From DATNPH01 sp036703315 (GTDB lineage Bacteria; Cyanobacteriota; Cyanobacteriia; Cyanobacteriales; Coleofasciculaceae), in NCBI GenBank assembly GCA_036703315.1, contig DATNPH010000280.1, positions 1-32,295 on the forward strand: a stretch of DNA of 32,295 bases, in the 5' to 3' direction. The notes beneath the pieces were generated by a model that worked only from the letters and a program-made list of their open reading frames with translations, was not told where the DNA came from and ran no database searches. This document shows positions 7,507-15,393 of this stretch, one piece after another. Position 1 is the first letter of the stretch. The number at the start of each line of letters is the position of its first letter. A program made the translations under genes and the position numbers.

Positions 7507-9291
7507 ATGTCAATTTCACTTACTCAAGAGCAAAAACGAATGAACAAGATTCTCGTAATCGAGGATGAGCAAGCAATACGAATGAACATCCTTAAGCTCC
7601 TGAGTGTAGAGGGCTTCCAGGCTATAGGGGCTGAGAATGGTATTGCTGGGTTGCAACTGGCAAGGGAACAGCCGCCTGATTTGATAATTTGCGATATCCT
7701 AATGCCCGAACTCGACGGCTACGGTGTTTTGATGGCGTTGCAACAAGACCCGAATACTGCCATCATTCCCTTTATTTTCCTTACCGCCAAAGGTGAGCGC
7801 TCAGATTGGCGTCATGGCATGAATTTGGGAGCAGATGATTACCTGACAAAGCCGTTTACTAGAGCCGAACTGCTAGAGGCGATCGCCTCCAGGCTACACA
7901 AACAGGTGTCCTTGCAAGAGCGACATGCCCTTGAACTGAGCGAGGTCGAAGCCCAAGTGAATTATATGCTTCGTTATAACCATTTAACTAATCTCCCAAA
8001 TCGCATCTCCTTGCAAGAGCGATTTAGTCAGCTGATAACTCAATCGAACGCACGCGAGCACAAGATTGCGCTCCTATCCATTGGCTTCGAGCAACTCACC
8101 CGCATTCACAACACCTTAGGACCTGCCAACGGTGACTTGTTAATCCAAGCCATAGCAGAACGGCTGCAAAGCTACGTAGGGACGCAGGACACCGTTGCTC
8201 ATTTAGGTGCCGCACAATTTGCCATCCTCCTTAGCACGGTTAGTCACAGGCAAGAGGTGGCACAGCTTGCCAAAACTCTCCTAGTGGATGCCTCCTCCTT
8301 ACCTTTCCTTGTAGGCGTCCATGAAATCTTCCTCAATGCTAGAATCGGCATCGCCATTTATGGGAGCGATGGCTGTGACTTGGACACCCTCATCAAGCAT
8401 GCCAGCGTAGCTAGGGAGGATGCTAAGAAACCGGGCAAGAAACCTTATGAGTTTTATATAGCCTCGATTGGTGCCAAATCTCAAGAAGCCCTATTGCTAG
8501 AACTTGAACTGCATCAAGCTTTGGCACGGGAGGAATTTCAAGTCTTCTATCAACCTAAGGTGAATCTGCAAACTGGAGAGATTAAGGGAGCAGAAGCCTT
8601 GGTGCGTTGGCATCATCCAGTGCGAGGATCCGTTTCTCCGGGTGAATTTATTCCCATGGCAGAAAAAACGGATTTCATTGTGTCTCTAGGAGAGTGGGTT
8701 TTGAGGACAGCCTGTGCCCAAGCTCAAGTCTGGCAATCCGCTGGTTTTTCCCCTATACAGGTAGCTGTAAATTTATCAGGACATCAGTTTAATCAACCGC
8801 ATCTGAACCGTTTAGTAGTAGAGATTCTTAGAGAAACCGGACTGGAGCCTGGATATTTAGAGTTAGAGATTACTGAAAGTGCTTTGATGCAAAATCCAGA
8901 AGCGGCGATCGCGATGTTGAGCGAATTAAAGTCGCTCGGTATTCAGTTATCGATTGATGATTTTGGTACGGGTTATTCTTCTTTAAGCTATTTGAGGCAA
9001 TTTCCCTTTGATGCGTTGAAGATTGACCGTTCGTTTGTTTGCCTTCTCACAAAAGATGCTAAAAATGCAGAGATTACCAAGGCGATTGTGCAGATGGCTC
9101 GGAGTTTAAATTTGAAGGTTGTTGCTGAAGGGGTGGAGACAGAAGCTGAACTTGCTTTCCTGCACAGACATCAGTGTGATGAGATACAGGGATATTGGTT
9201 CAGCCCTCCTTTGTCAGCAGAGCAGTTTGAAAAGTTGCTCTGTACTGGTAATCCCTTGCCATTCCCGCTTCGCGGAGTCATTAGTCCTTAG
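7507..9291 (+). CDS. Response regulator with degenerate GGDEF and intact EAL domain (c-di-GMP phosphodiesterase)
   Basis: This soluble protein has 594 residues. The receiver (14-130) has D63 (LIICDILMP) and K115 (YLTKPF). The GGDEF-like domain (about 155-315) reads LGAAQF at 233-238 where the GG(D/E)EF signature should be, so cyclase activity is not expected; it may bind GTP or act as a regulatory spacer. The EAL domain (about 328-580) keeps EALVRW (E363), VNLSGHQ, LEITES, the IDDFGTGYSSL loop, LKIDRSF, AEGVET and QGYWFSPPL, so hydrolysis of c-di-GMP to pGpG is predicted. The start is supported by AGGAAG 8 nt upstream; an internal ATG at residue 12 is the alternative. The upstream ethylene-receptor-like kinase has no receiver of its own and is the probable phosphodonor (inference). 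In cyanobacteria such outputs commonly control motility, pili or aggregation. Confidence 0.94.
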   Translation: MSISLTQEQKRMNKILVIEDEQAIRMNILKLLSVEGFQAIGAENGIAGLQLAREQPPDLIICDILMPELDGYGVLMALQQDPNTAIIPFIFLTAKGERSDWRHGMNLGADDYLTKPFTRAELLEAIASRLHKQVSLQERHALELSEVEAQVNYMLRYNHLTNLPNRISLQERFSQLITQSNAREHKIALLSIGFEQLTRIHNTLGPANGDLLIQAIAERLQSYVGTQDTVAHLGAAQFAILLSTVSHRQEVAQLAKTLLVDASSLPFLVGVHEIFLNARIGIAIYGSDGCDLDTLIKHASVAREDAKKPGKKPYEFYIASIGAKSQEALLLELELHQALAREEFQVFYQPKVNLQTGEIKGAEALVRWHHPVRGSVSPGEFIPMAEKTDFIVSLGEWVLRTACAQAQVWQSAGFSPIQVAVNLSGHQFNQPHLNRLVVEILRETGLEPGYLELEITESALMQNPEAAIAMLSELKSLGIQLSIDDFGTGYSSLSYLRQFPFDALKIDRSFVCLLTKDAKNAEITKAIVQMARSLNLKVVAEGVETEAELAFLHRHQCDEIQGYWFSPPLSAEQFEKLLCTGNPLPFPLRGVISP

Positions 9292-9414
9292 TAAGGGTTA
9301 GTTAAGGGCTTATACCAATTGCCCCTACACCCAACAAAGATACACTTTGAAAAAGCCTTCAGCTCCTGGTTGTTTCACTTAACATTTGGCGAGTTATATA
9401 CCAAAAAAAACTAA

Positions 9415-9432
9415 TGACAAATGACAAATGAC
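9415..9432. repeat. TGACAAA heptamer tandem repeat (2.6 copies)
   Basis: TGACAAA repeats with a 7-bp period up to the first base of the ald stop codon. It is a second heptamer tract in this window, different from CTAACCA. The 9292-9431 spacer holds nothing else; a run of eight A at 9403-9410 would give T-residues on the ald transcript, but no stem precedes it. Confidence 0.55.
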
Positions 9433-10520
9433 TAATTAACTAAGTCGGAAAACACTTCCTTCACCGCTGGATGAACCAACTGGTGGTTCTGCACATTAAG
9501 ACCTTTAGCGAGAGCTGGATCATACTGAAGAGCCTCCATACCGTGATTGGCTAACTTGAGGACATAGGGCAGAGTACTGTTATTGAGAGCCTGCGTTGCA
9601 CTCCAAGGAACGGCTCCCGGCATGTTGGGGACGCCAAAGTGGACAACGCCCTCCTCTATATAGGTGGGATTAGTATGAGATGTGGGTCGCAATGTTTCGA
9701 TGCAGCCACCTTGGTCTACGGCAACGTCAACAATCACAGAACCCGGATGCATCTTTTTGACCAAAGTCCGACGTACCAGTATTGGTGCCCGACGCCCTAA
9801 AACTAAAACTGCACCGATGAGCAAGTCAGCATCTGGAACAACCGCTTCAATCTGGGCTGAGTTGCTGTAGAGCAGTTCAACTCTAGAGCCAAACAGGGTT
9901 TCTAAATACGCCAAACGATCCACATTAACATCAAGAATCTGCACTTGGGCACCCATTCCTACAGCCATTCGAGCGGCTTCCGTACCCACCACCCCGCCGC
10001 CGAGAATCACTACTCTACCCGGTCTAACCCCCGGCACACCGCCCAAGAGAACGCCCCGCCCTCCTTGCTGGCGCTCTAGAAATCTTGATCCAAATTGTAC
10101 AGAAAGGCGACCTGCGATGATGCTCATTGGGGTGAGCAGAGGGAGTTTGCCGTCTGAGAGTTCGACGGTTTCATAGGCGATCGCACTCACGCCACAATCA
10201 ATTAGATGTTCTGTCAAGGCGCGATCGGCAGCTAGGTGCAGATAGGTAAACAGGAGTTGCCCTTTCTGTAGAAACTGGTACTCTGGCTTCAAAGGTTCTT
10301 TCACCTTGACGACCAGTTCTCGATTCCAAGCCTCGGCGGACTTTGAAACAATCTTTGCCCCAGCCTGCTGATAGTCTTCATCTGTCAAGCCAGCCCCAGC
10401 CCCAGCATCAGTCTCAACAAAGACAGTATGACCAGCTTCACACAAAACCCTGACGCTGCTGGGGCTTAAGCCTACACGAAATTCTTGATCTTTAGTTTCT
10501 TTTGGGACACCTATTTCCAT
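9432..10520 (-). CDS. ald: Alanine dehydrogenase
   Basis: This is a 362-residue cytosolic NAD-dependent enzyme that interconverts L-alanine and pyruvate plus ammonium, the usual length for Ald. It starts MEIGVPKET; the frame is open 34 codons further upstream, but that extension (to 10622) is unlike the family and was left out. Pyruvate-binding residues R15, K74 (VKVKEP) and H95 (YLHLAADR) are present. The Rossmann loop is VVILGGGVVGTEAARMA at about 170-186, and the catalytic Asp is D269 (VDVAVDQGG). The C-terminal family signatures VHFGVPNMPGAVPWSAT and LPYVLKLANHG are intact. It stands alone, between convergent and divergent neighbours. It probably links nitrogen and carbon metabolism by catabolising alanine. 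Confidence 0.96.
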   Translation of the reverse strand: MEIGVPKETKDQEFRVGLSPSSVRVLCEAGHTVFVETDAGAGAGLTDEDYQQAGAKIVSKSAEAWNRELVVKVKEPLKPEYQFLQKGQLLFTYLHLAADRALTEHLIDCGVSAIAYETVELSDGKLPLLTPMSIIAGRLSVQFGSRFLERQQGGRGVLLGGVPGVRPGRVVILGGGVVGTEAARMAVGMGAQVQILDVNVDRLAYLETLFGSRVELLYSNSAQIEAVVPDADLLIGAVLVLGRRAPILVRRTLVKKMHPGSVIVDVAVDQGGCIETLRPTSHTNPTYIEEGVVHFGVPNMPGAVPWSATQALNNSTLPYVLKLANHGMEALQYDPALAKGLNVQNHQLVHPAVKEVFSDLVN

Positions 10521-10724
10521 TATGGCTATTCTTCTACCAAGGTCTGTTAATACCAGTATGACGATTAAAATTAGTGGACGAAAGTAAATAGGGGGAAGAC
10601 TGGTAATGATGTTGAGAGGCAATAGGGATTAGGTGCGTAGGCAGATAGGGAAGAACTGCCCCGTTAGGCTAGCAAGCAGCCAGCGCCCGACAGGCGCTTG
10701 GTCATCAAATCCGTTGATTACGAC

Positions 10725-10755
10725 TTGACATGGCTTTCTTATTGAAGAAAGATTA
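10725..10755 (+). promoter_or_regulatory. Possible promoter of the hli gene
   Basis: A perfect TTGACA (10725-10730) lies about 70 bp before the hli start and is followed by AT-rich sequence. The best -10 at 17-bp spacing (AAAGAT) is weak. A hairpin with AGCGCC and GGCGCT arms lies just upstream, around 10682-10698. No recognisable high-light regulatory element was found. Confidence 0.35.
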
Positions 10756-10802
10756 AAATTAGTAAATAATTGTAATTAATTTAGAGTGCAACTTTGCAAA
10801 CT

Positions 10803-10973
10803 ATGACACAACCTCAACCAACAACCACCCCTCAGCTAGAAGAACCTAAGTTTGGATTCAATGAGTACGCAGAACGATTGAACGGTAGAGCCGCAATGAT
10901 TGGTTTTTTGTTGACTGTGGTCATTGAGTACTCTACTGGTCAAGGGCTACTAACCTGGCTAGGCTTGCAATAG
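10803..10973 (+). CDS. High-light-inducible protein (Hli/Scp, one-helix chlorophyll-binding)
   Basis: This 56-residue protein has a Pro/Thr-rich N-terminus, the anchor FGFNEYAERLNGRAAMIGF, one membrane helix and the ending TGQGLLTWLGLQ. The chlorophyll-binding motif AExxNGRxAMIGF is complete (E24, N27, R29). These single-helix relatives of the LHC family sit in the thylakoid membrane, dimerise, bind chlorophyll and carotenoid, and protect photosystem II assembly and chlorophyll re-use under light or other stress. Its length and C-terminus fit HliC/ScpB-like forms. It appears monocistronic. The frame stays open for 34 codons beyond the TAG (to 11078), with no sign that this part is used. Confidence 0.92.
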   Translation: MTQPQPTTTPQLEEPKFGFNEYAERLNGRAAMIGFLLTVVIEYSTGQGLLTWLGLQ

Positions 10974-11256
10974 AACAAAGAATTAGCTCTGGCTTATCGG
11001 CAACTTCTGTTGATTTTCATTCGTCCTAAACAACAGAGACTGGCAGGACGGTTAAAAGCTCTTTACTTGGATAAATAAGGAAAATTAATTTAGCAAGTAT
11101 TAGGTATATCTAACGACAGGCATTGTCAGCTGAGATGAAACGATAGAAAATAGAGGTAGTCAGGGCTATAGCTGCTCATCGTTAATTTGGACACGGATAA
11201 GATAGTCTGAGATTAGATTAAATACTAAGTGAAACACAGTTAAGTAATACGCCGTG

Positions 11257-11550
11257 ATGAATGCTTTATGGCCTCGAATTTTAAAGTCAGCTTATCGCAA
11301 AGAGCCAATTTCTAGCTTTATCGTCATTGTAGGAGTCGTAGATGCTGTAATTGGCGGTGCTGGTGAGCGCTGGTCATTACTAACCTTCGGACTGCTGATG
11401 GTGATGTTAGCTATTGTGGTTCGCTGGTGGCAGAGTCAGCGTCGGGAATCTGAGCTAGCTGAGCAACCCGTCACCCATTTTCTTCCCCCCAGTTCGTCAC
11501 GACCTGCTCTACCGACGCTCAGTACTTCCAAACGCAAGCCACATCGGTAA
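11257..11550 (+). CDS. Small membrane protein of unknown function
   Basis: This protein has 97 residues from the ATG at 11257; a GTG directly before it (11254) is an equally possible start. A short basic N-terminus (LKSAYRKEP) is followed by two hydrophobic stretches, SSFIVIVGVVDAVIGG and SLLTFGLLMVMLAIVV, joined by GAGERW, then a basic RWWQSQRRE and a Pro/Ser-rich tail ending in KRKPHR. This predicts a two-helix inner or thylakoid membrane protein with basic cytosolic ends. I do not recognise a named family, though cyanobacterial genomes carry similar small proteins. Composition matches its neighbours. It stands alone, with 280 bp of non-coding sequence before it. Confidence 0.65.
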   Translation: MNALWPRILKSAYRKEPISSFIVIVGVVDAVIGGAGERWSLLTFGLLMVMLAIVVRWWQSQRRESELAEQPVTHFLPPSSSRPALPTLSTSKRKPHR

Positions 11551-11704
11551 ATGTTCCATACATTCATAGGAGCTAAGGCTTGTTTTGAGGTTTATACCTC
11601 GCTATAGCTTCACCGTCACCGCAACTACATAAAGAGTAATTGTGCTCTTGATACCACAGGAAGCGATAAACCTGAAGGGCATAGTGCGTCTGTGCATCCC
11701 GTTC

Positions 11705-12060
11705 ATGACTGATCTTAGAATTAGTAAGGTTGCCAGTCTTATTGGAATGTCAGTGAAGACCATTCGCGACTATGAGCAAATTGGTTTTCTTATGCCCGCT
11801 ACAAAATGTTCTGCTTCTGGCTACCGCCTTTTCACCCCTACAGTTCTATAGCGTTTTTCAAGTCGATGAAGTACAGATTGATTGTAGGGGCGTCCTCACT
11901 AAAGCTCCGGGGATGTGCGCCCTTAACTGTATTGCACTGAATCGAAAACTGCTGTAAATTAACTGGCATTTATCGAGCGATCGCAATTCTAGGACTCAAC
12001 CTTAGTGACATTCAAGAACTCCTAGGGGTCTACGACTTCGCACAGATGGGAGTCAAGAGC
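11705..12060 (+). pseudogene. MerR-family regulator, disrupted by a MITE insertion
   Basis: Residues 1-48 are a clear MerR DNA-binding start: RISKVASLIGMSVKTIRDYEQIGF, then SASGYRLFTPTVL. The frame stops at TAG 11849-11851, which is the first bases of an inverted-repeat element. If the element (11849-11954) and one TA are removed, the MerR frame resumes as L-N-stop-LAFIER. After a further frame change comes AIAILGLNLSDIQELLGVYD, the helix that follows the wing in MerR proteins. The gene therefore has three lesions: the insertion, a TAA and a frameshift. The C-terminal effector or dimer region is not reliably readable beyond about 12060. No metal-binding cysteines can be assigned, so its original signal is unknown. 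Confidence 0.8.
11849..11954. mobile_element. MITE-like element inserted in the MerR gene
   Basis: This 106-bp element has 25-nt imperfect terminal inverted repeats (11850-11874 and 11929-11953). They match the arms of the element at 24838-24929 at about 19 of 25 positions each. TA dinucleotides flank both ends (11847-11848 and 11955-11956), the target duplication of IS630/Tc1-mariner-type transposition. Removing the element with one TA restores the MerR frame across the joint. It carries no ORF, so it would need a transposase from elsewhere. Confidence 0.75.
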
Positions 12061-12766
12061 TTGTTCTCGAACCCATTATGGAATTCGAGCTACATCAATT
12101 CTATGTACTTAGTGTGAAGAATGCTCAAAGGACAATAGTTTCTGTGGAGCTTCAAAACTGAGGAGTGACTTGCGCTGACTAAGCGCAAGCTGACCGCTGC
12201 CTGCCTGCTACAGTAACAGGGCAGTTCTTCTCTATCGTCTATTTTCTCTCAACGAAAGACTCGCTACAATTCGTTACCTTTAGTACGGCTGAGTGCTTCT
12301 TTCTAAGCTTGTGCAAGCTTATACCCAGCCATTTTTAAAGTCTTGATAAATTTTGCTTGATTTCGTACTTGATCTCTGCTTCTTGAAATAAGATGCACAT
12401 AGGTAATACGCGTCATACGCTAATATTACAGATTAAGAGGTCTCCGGAAAGTAAGGGGTTGATAACAGCAGCCCTTTTACTTCAGATGTCCTACAGCTTA
12501 AATCACACCAGGGTCTCTACTTTTTTACCTTCAATTTCATAGGTTTCCAGCTCTAGTTGGGGTTGGAGACATCAACAAGGCTTTGCCTCAGTTCGTAGCG
12601 AATTGATCAGCCTGCGGGCAAAGATTTATATTAACCTTCGCTATATACTTTTTGGGGTAATTTTTTAGCTCATAGTAGCTTATTTTCTAAATAGTGAACG
12701 TTTGAATTGATACAAAATAAAGGATATAAACTCTTGTCGCGAACAGTTGTCTTTAGCTTAAATCCA
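12061..12766. other. Degenerate spacer of about 700 bp
   Basis: No intact gene. It contains possible decayed 3' MerR sequence up to about 12160, a hairpin with CTTGCGC (12169-12175) and GCGCAAG (12183-12189), and the palindrome AAGCTTGTGCAAGCTT (12305-12320). A short minus-strand stretch (about 12507-12570) reads LQPQLELETYEIEGKKVETLV and ends in a stop. It looks like the remains of lost genes. Confidence 0.45.
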
Positions 12767-13552
12767 ATGCTTCAAAATAACGGTACGCTAAACAAAAAAG
12801 AAGAGAATACATGGTTGATTCGTTTGACTATTGAAGTAGATAACATATTTCTGAGTTTACGCAAGGCTGATCAAATAATTAGACGTGAACTCAATCTTCT
12901 TAACCAGCACAAATATAGTTTGATAAAAAAAACATCTATAAATCCTATAGATTCTGATAGCTTAAGATTAATGATTAACAAGTTTTCGTTCCAACATTTA
13001 TTAGTGGACGAATACATTATATATATGCTTAAAAATGAAGAGAATAGTATTTTTATTGTTATCGATGAGTATAACAAATACCTCACGGAAAGGAGAAATG
13101 AGCAAGAAAAAAATAACCTAGAAAACCTCAAGTATGTAGACGAAAAATTAGTTCATTACATCCGGCATTTAGGAGCAATGGCCTATCACTTAAATATTAA
13201 TTTAAATTTGCTAAACGTCTTGATAAGAAATACATCTGTCATGGCAGAGACTCAGGAATCAGCTATCAGAGATATTAAGGAGATTACAACTAAGTATATG
13301 CTCAATGAGTGGGGGGAACGGCTACGGGATGTTAGGTTTCTAGAAATAACTATTGATGAACCCTATGCTCTTGTGACTTGGGCATTAGAAGATATAAAAG
13401 GAGATGCCATCCTGATCCAAGAGAAAGGCTATTGGCAACTTATAAATATCAGTGCCAATCGACTTGGAATTAAGGATTTTGAAGGTGCAGAGGTTCCTTC
13501 GGAAGTAGCTCAGCGAATTCTCCAGCTACATCACCAAAAGCTTGGGCATTAA
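12767..13552 (+). CDS. Orphan cyanobacterial protein, AT-rich
   Basis: This protein has 261 residues from the first ATG. The frame is open to 12707, and a TTG at 12734 has AAGGA before it, so the start is uncertain. The first 170 residues are rich in Lys, Asn, Ile and Glu, helical, and match nothing I recognise. The last 80 or so (RFLEITIDEPYALVTWAL, ILIQEKGYWQLI, then GAEVPSEVAQRILQLH) resemble a small beta-rich module found at the end of several cyanobacterial proteins, where a 'YALV.W' strand precedes a 'GYWQLI' strand. No signal peptide or membrane segment. The DNA is visibly more AT-rich than the flanking genes, especially over the N-terminal half, and it follows a degenerate region, which suggests acquisition or domain shuffling. 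Confidence 0.7.
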   Translation: MLQNNGTLNKKEENTWLIRLTIEVDNIFLSLRKADQIIRRELNLLNQHKYSLIKKTSINPIDSDSLRLMINKFSFQHLLVDEYIIYMLKNEENSIFIVIDEYNKYLTERRNEQEKNNLENLKYVDEKLVHYIRHLGAMAYHLNINLNLLNVLIRNTSVMAETQESAIRDIKEITTKYMLNEWGERLRDVRFLEITIDEPYALVTWALEDIKGDAILIQEKGYWQLINISANRLGIKDFEGAEVPSEVAQRILQLHHQKLGH

Positions 13553-13862
13553 GTAATTCTATTTGTGCAACAGAGGCTTTACACATCCGTTATTCTCCAT
13601 AACCCAACAGAGTAAGCCATAAGCTTGGCGGCATATAATGCTTGCGTACAGTATCTGGTAGTGTTTGATGGGGAAGGTGCGCTCGTGAATTCTTTGGGGT
13701 AAGTCCTGTCTTATTTGGGCTTTTGGGTTATTGGTTACTTGTCAGGCTGACATCGTATCTCAACTCTCGCTAGTACTCGTAATCCAAATCTCAAATCGGC
13801 ACTCCCAAATCGTTGAGTCCCTGATCCTGTGGAGCCGTGTAAGGAGTGTAAGGAGAGATAAC

Positions 13863-14969
13863 GTGGCAAAGCTTAAGCCTTTTGTGCTGCGGAGGCTAAT
13901 ATTTTTGACACTGGTTGTTGCTAGTTGTTGTTTTGTTATCGGTATAGCTTGGTATACAAACCAACCGGCTCAGCAGACGCTGACAGTAACGCAGTCTACG
14001 TCACAGACATCGCCCCTCATTCCAATTCCCCCTGAGATTTTATTACATCCCGTAGACAAGGAAGCAGGGAAGCAAAATGCTCTAGAAGGGAGAGAAAATC
14101 AGAATGCCTTCACTAGCCCTAAGCTAGATAATATAACCCCATCGCCGAGTTTAAACCCAGACATCCCTAGAGATAACTCAACTGTGTCAGGGCAAGCAGC
14201 CAGTTCGCCCAAGATTAATGGGATTGTCTCAGAAATCTTAGCAGCCAGGCAACTAACCAAAGCTTTTTCAGTTCCCACGCAGTTTCAGTCAAAAATTGCT
14301 GATCGGGTCAAGCTTGTGGGGAAGGAGAAAGTGATTGCGTTAACGTTTGATGATGGTCCAGGGCCGTACAACACGTTGCAGGTACTGGATATCTTGGAGA
14401 AAAACAACATCAAGGCAACATTCTTTTGGGTAGGGCAGAGTGTAAAAGATTATCCGCAGATTGCACAGAAGGTCGTCACAGCCGGTCACGCGATCGGCAA
14501 TCATACATGGCACCACTGGTACCGTCACCTGGATCCGGTTACTGCTGCCCGCGAAATTGATGACACGGCAGAACTCATCTACAAGACGACGGGGGTAATA
14601 ACGTTTCTCTTTCGTCCGCCCGGTGGATTAATCAACAATGGGGTAGCCGACTACGCAAAGGAGAAAAAGTATGCTGTGGTGATGTGGTCAGTTGACCCTA
14701 TGGACTATCGTCCACTCCCTGCTGAGAAGTTGGTCAACAATGTAATCCGCAAAGCTGAACCAGGCACTATTGTTTTGATGCATGACGGTGGTGGCAACCA
14801 CGCAGCGACAGTGAAAGCTTTACCGGAAATTATTGCCAAACTTAAAGAGCTTGGCTATGGTTTTGTCACTGTTCCCGAACTACTAGCTATGAAAGAGACA
14901 GAACAGTTGGGGATAATGGCAAAAACACAATTAAGTACTTCACCTTCTGTTCCCATTACTCAACCCTAG
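13863..14969 (+). CDS. Polysaccharide deacetylase (CE4 / NodB homology)
   Basis: This protein has 368 residues. The GTG start at 13863 is preceded by AAGGAG 8 nt upstream; the frame is open to 13731, but that extension has no membrane-protein character. A basic start and one membrane helix (about residues 8-30, LIFLTLVVASCCFVIGIAWY) anchor it. A Ser/Thr/Pro/Asn-rich linker (about 31-135) precedes the deacetylase domain (about 150-345). The CE4 motifs are TFDDGPGP (D163 base, D164 metal), GNHTWHH (His metal ligands), RPPGG, SVDPMDYRP and LMHDGGGNH. The family removes N- or O-acetyl groups from peptidoglycan, chitin-like or exopolysaccharide chains. The anchor places it in the periplasm. It lies 424 bp before an L,D-transpeptidase, consistent with an envelope role, but they are not clearly one operon. 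Confidence 0.93.
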   Translation: MAKLKPFVLRRLIFLTLVVASCCFVIGIAWYTNQPAQQTLTVTQSTSQTSPLIPIPPEILLHPVDKEAGKQNALEGRENQNAFTSPKLDNITPSPSLNPDIPRDNSTVSGQAASSPKINGIVSEILAARQLTKAFSVPTQFQSKIADRVKLVGKEKVIALTFDDGPGPYNTLQVLDILEKNNIKATFFWVGQSVKDYPQIAQKVVTAGHAIGNHTWHHWYRHLDPVTAAREIDDTAELIYKTTGVITFLFRPPGGLINNGVADYAKEKKYAVVMWSVDPMDYRPLPAEKLVNNVIRKAEPGTIVLMHDGGGNHAATVKALPEIIAKLKELGYGFVTVPELLAMKETEQLGIMAKTQLSTSPSVPITQP

Positions 14970-15393
14970 CAGTCTGTTGGCGAGTAGGGAGATAGGGTAA
15001 GGGTGTTGTAGATCTTTGAATAAGAAGCAGGGGTGCAGGCCGGAGCTTTAGTGAGGACAGGGTGCAAGGGGGAGAGAACATCCCTTGCGAACAAGTCCCC
15101 TGTTGAAGAGCCGTGGAGCGAAGCTCCACCATGGGTCACAATCCCCCACAACTTGTCTGTTGGCTTGCATTCAGGTGGAGAAAAAGAGGCAGGGTGCGGG
15201 GTGCGGGGAGAGGGGGAGAGAAGAATGTCCCCTGCTTAGAAGCTCCTCTCCCCCCTGCCTCTTCGGTGAAACTGGGCTACGCCGCGACGCTAATGTTATC
15301 TTTGGCTGTTTCACTACTCTCCAGTGCCTATCTCACAGAAGATTCTCTTTTATACTGTAGTTTGGATAAATTTCTAAATGACGAATAACAGTA
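14970..15393. other. GC-skewed repeat-rich spacer
   Basis: No gene: three overlapping open frames here reflect low-complexity G-rich DNA. A hairpin with a GAA triloop (GTGGAGC at 15113-15119, GCTCCAC at 15123-15129) is followed by an imperfect inverted repeat (AAGAGGCAGGG at 15184-15194, CCCTGCCTCTT at 15253-15263, with further G-rich/C-rich pairing inside). The promoter of the transpeptidase gene must lie at the AT-rich end, about 15330-15390. Confidence 0.5.

Noticed and set aside
10521..10622. N-terminal extension of alanine dehydrogenase
   Set aside because: The 34 extra codons are hydrophobic and absent from the family; MEIGVPKET is the standard start.
15033..15388. Three overlapping plus-strand frames before the transpeptidase
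   Set aside because: They exist because the DNA is G-rich and low in stops; no ribosome site, and composition is not protein-like.
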